NCBI GenBank assembly: GCA_035604685.1
Contig: DATNIB010000002.1
Span: 1 to 63,855, forward strand
Reading direction: 5' to 3'
DNA from: DATNIB01 sp035604685
GTDB taxonomy: Bacteria; Actinomycetota; Acidimicrobiia; Acidimicrobiales; RAAP-2
DNA length: 63,855 nt
Shown here: positions 60,957 to 63,855 of the stretch, one piece after another
Numbering within the stretch: the first letter of the stretch is position 1
How the letters are laid out: each line of letters opens with the position of its first letter
Translations under genes and position numbers: made by a program
The notes under the pieces: model-generated
What the model saw: only the letters and a program-made list of their open reading frames with translations
Told to the model about the DNA's origin: nothing
The model's database searches: none

Positions 60957-61045
60957 CGGAGAGGGAGGGATTTGAACCCTCGGACCAGGTTCCCCCGGTC
61001 AACTCATTAGCAGTGAGTCCGATTCGGCCGCTCTCGCACCTCTCC
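60957..61045 (-). tRNA. tRNA-Ser (anticodon GCT)
   Basis: 89 bases without CCA on the minus strand. Acceptor GGAGAGG/CCTCTCC, discriminator G; anticodon stem ACTCA/TGAGT with loop CTGCTAA, anticodon GCT; long variable arm of serine tRNA (GACCGGGGGAACCTGGTC); T-arm GAGGG-TTCAAAT-CCCTC. 61 bases upstream of the rimO start on the same strand. Confidence 0.96.
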
Positions 61046-61130
61046 AGCAGGAGTTTTGCCTTGCGACCTGGGCCGTTGTCCATAATCCGGCCATAGTCGC
61101 AGGCTGGCTCCGCCCCGGAAGCCTACGTGA

Positions 61131-61160
61131 ACCCTCGCCGGGGGTCTGGCAGGCGAGGGT
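61131..61160 (-). terminator. Hairpin downstream of the beta-propeller gene
   Basis: ACCCTCGCC (61131-61139) and GGCGAGGGT (61152-61160) are a perfect 9-bp inverted repeat with a 12-base loop, about 80 bases after the stop of the large propeller gene and before the tRNA. No T-run. Confidence 0.5.
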
Positions 61161-61238
61161 GTCCGTTGGCCGCGACCCCGCCATCAAGCGCTACCTCCAC
61201 GCCAGTTCCACCGTCCCTGAGGGTGGCCTGCTGGCTCC

Positions 61239-63854
61239 TTAGCGCCTGTGAGCACCATCGAGAAGCGGCGTACACGTGGGGTCGTACGGCACCGACGCGC
61301 CGACGTTCGCATTCCACTCCGCGGTGGTGAGATCGCGGCCCACGATGGTGCACGCCGCCAGCTCTAAGTCGGAGAGTTTCATGGACCACGTCGCGGTTCG
61401 GACGAACGCGGGACCAGAGTATTTCGACAGGTACCGCATCTGATCTTGGACCTGCTGCCAGACAGCCCCGCCCGCTTCGAGCTGTGCCAACGTGAATTCC
61501 TGTGCAGCTTCCGGATGGATCGGTCGACGCCCGGCCACGGTGACTGTATCGGCGGATGGGCTGAAACTCACTACGAGCTGCGTGTACGGTCCCCAATCGA
61601 GTCCCGGGATGAAGGTCGCGAGGGAGGAATCGAAGGGAGGAACCTTTGCATCGCCGCCGAACACCGCGACCGACGAAGACGTCCGCAAATCGAAGACCTC
61701 GAGACCGATCGGGTTGGACCAGACGGCGAGGTACCTCCCGTCCGGGCTGAACGCCAGCTCGGGGTCACCCGGGAAGCTCTGGTTGCCTAGGTTCCCTCTG
61801 CTGCTCGAGAGCGTCTGGAGAAGCTTCCCGTTCCTCGTATCGAGTATCTCCACCTGGCCGCCGAAACTGTCCGTCGCGATGGTGCGTGCATCCGGCGACA
61901 GGGCCATGACCTCGAGTTGGTTTTGACCGGCAAACGGACCCTTCGCCAGCAGGCGACCGGTGCGCCCGTCCAGGACCTGCACCCCAGCCGGGCCCATGAC
62001 GCCGACCGTGTTCCCGTTGGTGCTGAGAACGACGTACTGCGTGTTGGACTGCAGAGGATTGTCGGGGATGGACCAGTTCTCTCGCCACTGAGGCGTCGAT
62101 CGGGGATCGTTCAGATCCCAGGAGCGCAGCGTCGCCTTTTGGTCCACCCCCTCAGTCGCGGGGTCGGTTGGACAGTCGAGCACGATCCGGCCATGGGTCG
62201 GCGTTCCGGTGAAGCCCAGCTCGTGTCCGAGCAGCGACGCGCACGCGGATGGCACATCGGTCAAGGTACGCACGGCTCGACCCATGCTGCTCAGGAGCAC
62301 GATGCTGTTGTTCGAGAGGACAGCCTCGTACCCGGACGGACTGACGAAGGTCTTGCCAGGGTTGCCTACCGCCGCGGATTTGCTGCCGAGGATCTGCCCC
62401 TCCTGGGAGATCGAGACTGGGTAGTCGAGGCGCCGCGTGGAGGCCGCCGTCACGAAGTGCGGTGGCCCGAGCTGTGCCCAATTCAGCACGGCCAGAGACC
62501 CTTGCTGGCTGGGCTGATACACGAGGTTCGGCGCCGTGGGGTCGACGGCAATCCCGGTCACTCCACCCGCGACCCCGGTGTTGGCGACCATCAGGGTCGT
62601 CAGCACCGTGCCGGTTGCGGTGTCCACGACCGACAACGACGTCTGTGAATTCGGAAACTGCTCCACCAGATCGCGCAGATCCGTCGTGACACCGTAAACG
62701 GGCTCGTTCTGCGACGGAGGCGAGCCCCCGAGGCGTTGACTCGTCGCCGCATCGAACGTGGCGATGTCCCCGTCTTTAGCTCCTCCCACGACCGAGCTGA
62801 TCCGCCTGCTGTCCGTCGAGAAGACCACGCCATCGAAGAACGGGGTGTACCACTGGTTGAAGGCAAGGCCGTTGGTCGCCGCCGAGACTGAGCCGTCATG
62901 GGCGACGAAGTCGTGTTCGAGAGTTCCCGAGGCGGCATCGACCAGGACGAGGTCGATGGCGGAACCGTCAGCGGTGATCACGTCGGCGCCGAGCTGCGAG
63001 CCGTCGGGTGAGAACTTCAGCGCATCGACTGAGCCGGGCACGACGAGCGGAGGGCCGACACGGCGGCCGGTGTTGACGTTCCAGATCTCGATCGTGTTCG
63101 ACCGTGCGGTGGATCCACCGGTGATCAGTTCCTCGGTCCCCATGGCCAGCAACCCGTTGTTCGAGAGGGCAACGAGCGTTCCAAACCGAAACGCGGGTGG
63201 CTGCCAACGCCAGAGCCGGTTCGTCTGCAGATCCCAGAGTCGACTTTTGTCCGTGCCCGTCTCGAGTGTTCCCTTGGTGGCCGTGCCCGCTCCGGTCACC
63301 ACGAGAAGACCTGCGTCGTTGAGTGCCAGTCCGGTCGATGTCCCAAGCACCGGTGGCGGCTGGTGCGCGAACGGTGCACCGGTGGCGGCATGCCAGGCCC
63401 GGAGGGCACCTGATGTGGTCTGGGAGACGATCGTCTTGCCGTCAGGCGAATAGATGACAGTCGACACGATGCCCTGTGGGTCGGCCAGCGTGTGGGACAA
63501 CGTTGGATCCGCTGCGAGGCTGTGCACCAGCTCGTCACGAGCACCCCGTACAGCCGAGGAAGAAGGTGGTAGGTGCGAGGCAGCACGGTTGGCTTCCACG
63601 GCCAGGAGCAATGCCAGGTCGTAGTTTCCGCCGCTGAGCAAAGGGTTGACTTTGGCGGTCAACCCCCCCGCCAGGGCATCGTCGGTCGCCATATTGGCTT
63701 GGTGACGCGCATGCACGGCAAAACCCGTGGCGATCAAGGCCGCCACCAGCAGCACGGCCAGGGCGGAGACGCCCCCCCGGGCCAGGCGCTGGGCCCGGCG
63801 GTGCTGGCGGATGTCCTCACCCTCGAGGTCGTCTTTGGGAATGCCGTGTATGGG
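61239..63854 (-). CDS. Membrane-anchored beta-propeller (WD40-type) protein, N-terminus missing
   Basis: 872 residues visible; the frame stays open to the window edge. The first visible residues (IHGIPKDDLEGEDIRQHRRA) are basic and lead into a single helix (GGVSALAVLLVAALIATGFAV), then a helical linker with DLALLLAVEANRA. The rest is a propeller with degenerate repeats such as YSPDGKTIVSQ, FSPDGSQLGAD, LSPDARTIATD and FSPDGRYLAVW, ending in AACTIVGRDLTTAEWNANVG. In proteins of this build the missing part is often a STAND NTPase, TIR or caspase-like domain, so a sensor or defence role is possible but unproven. Confidence 0.8.
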   Translation of the reverse strand, partial: PIHGIPKDDLEGEDIRQHRRAQRLARGGVSALAVLLVAALIATGFAVHARHQANMATDDALAGGLTAKVNPLLSGGNYDLALLLAVEANRAASHLPPSSSAVRGARDELVHSLAADPTLSHTLADPQGIVSTVIYSPDGKTIVSQTTSGALRAWHAATGAPFAHQPPPVLGTSTGLALNDAGLLVVTGAGTATKGTLETGTDKSRLWDLQTNRLWRWQPPAFRFGTLVALSNNGLLAMGTEELITGGSTARSNTIEIWNVNTGRRVGPPLVVPGSVDALKFSPDGSQLGADVITADGSAIDLVLVDAASGTLEHDFVAHDGSVSAATNGLAFNQWYTPFFDGVVFSTDSRRISSVVGGAKDGDIATFDAATSQRLGGSPPSQNEPVYGVTTDLRDLVEQFPNSQTSLSVVDTATGTVLTTLMVANTGVAGGVTGIAVDPTAPNLVYQPSQQGSLAVLNWAQLGPPHFVTAASTRRLDYPVSISQEGQILGSKSAAVGNPGKTFVSPSGYEAVLSNNSIVLLSSMGRAVRTLTDVPSACASLLGHELGFTGTPTHGRIVLDCPTDPATEGVDQKATLRSWDLNDPRSTPQWRENWSIPDNPLQSNTQYVVLSTNGNTVGVMGPAGVQVLDGRTGRLLAKGPFAGQNQLEVMALSPDARTIATDSFGGQVEILDTRNGKLLQTLSSSRGNLGNQSFPGDPELAFSPDGRYLAVWSNPIGLEVFDLRTSSSVAVFGGDAKVPPFDSSLATFIPGLDWGPYTQLVVSFSPSADTVTVAGRRPIHPEAAQEFTLAQLEAGGAVWQQVQDQMRYLSKYSGPAFVRTATWSMKLSDLELAACTIVGRDLTTAEWNANVGASVPYDPTCTPLLDGAHRR

Positions 63855-63855
63855 G

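Noticed and set aside
61081..61238. A short gene between tRNA-Ser and the propeller gene.
   Set aside because: No frame with a plausible start and coding-like composition; the stretch is explained by a terminator-like hairpin.

Overview
The window comes from a GC-rich actinobacterium. Several marks agree: mshA (mycothiol synthesis), a Ni superoxide dismutase with its own maturation protease, a rex-hemA-hemC-cobA/hemD order, a 14-gene nuo operon beside a geranylgeranyl-reductase-family gene, a proC/excisionase-like HTH pair, and an actinobacterial-type SOS box upstream of recA. GTG starts and 1-4 base stop/start overlaps are very common. No phage, integrase, transposase or CRISPR array is seen, so this looks like chromosomal backbone with accessory insertions. 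Assignment to a deep branch such as Acidimicrobiia is only a guess.

Layout: 1-2358 holds the end of an acyl-CoA synthetase, an SDR oxidoreductase and a class III CoA-transferase (acyl-CoA catabolism). 2651-6297 is a three-subunit molybdenum hydroxylase of the CoxL form II type. 6643-8033 is a Tat-exported molybdopterin oxidoreductase with a membrane cytochrome b partner. 8110-10115 holds a DUF1841-like protein, a membrane protein and a HAD phosphatase. 10139-25703 (minus) is a complete nuoA-N operon, divergent from a probable menaquinone/isoprenoid reductase (25803-27263).

27271-38955 (minus) is one long collinear run in the transcription order sodX, XRE regulator, mshA, ybjN-like, proC, HTH, SAM hydrolase, rex, hemA, hemC, cobA/hemD, hemB, hemL. 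Respiration (nuo), its NADH-sensing regulator family (Rex), haem/sirohaem synthesis, mycothiol and Ni-SOD are therefore all side by side. 39018 is sodN, divergent from sodX. 39705-42486 carries two divergent citrate synthases, one fused to a helix-turn-helix and the other to a CBS pair, with a compact palindromic control region between them.

42538-54800 is more accessory: a small ABM-like protein, tRNA-Lys, a Cys/Trp-rich small protein behind a perfect inverted repeat, a lone FtsX-type permease, an M48 protease, a TetR/MFS efflux pair with a visible operator, an amidohydrolase, a SLOG protein with an apparent CTG start, a hexapeptide acyltransferase, a Tat-exported dimethylformamidase-like protein and a DUF3048 lipoprotein. 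54822-60895 is the recA, thpR, cinA, pgsA, rimO housekeeping region with a small XRE regulator. tRNA-Ser(GCT) follows, and the window ends inside a large membrane-anchored beta-propeller (WD40-type) protein whose N-terminus lies outside.

The most unusual items are the HTH-/CBS-citrate synthase pair with its shared control region, the two hairpins in the hemA leader, the perfect palindrome flanked by 9-bp direct repeats next to the recA SOS box, and the operator-in-spacer, apparently leaderless promoter of the TetR gene.
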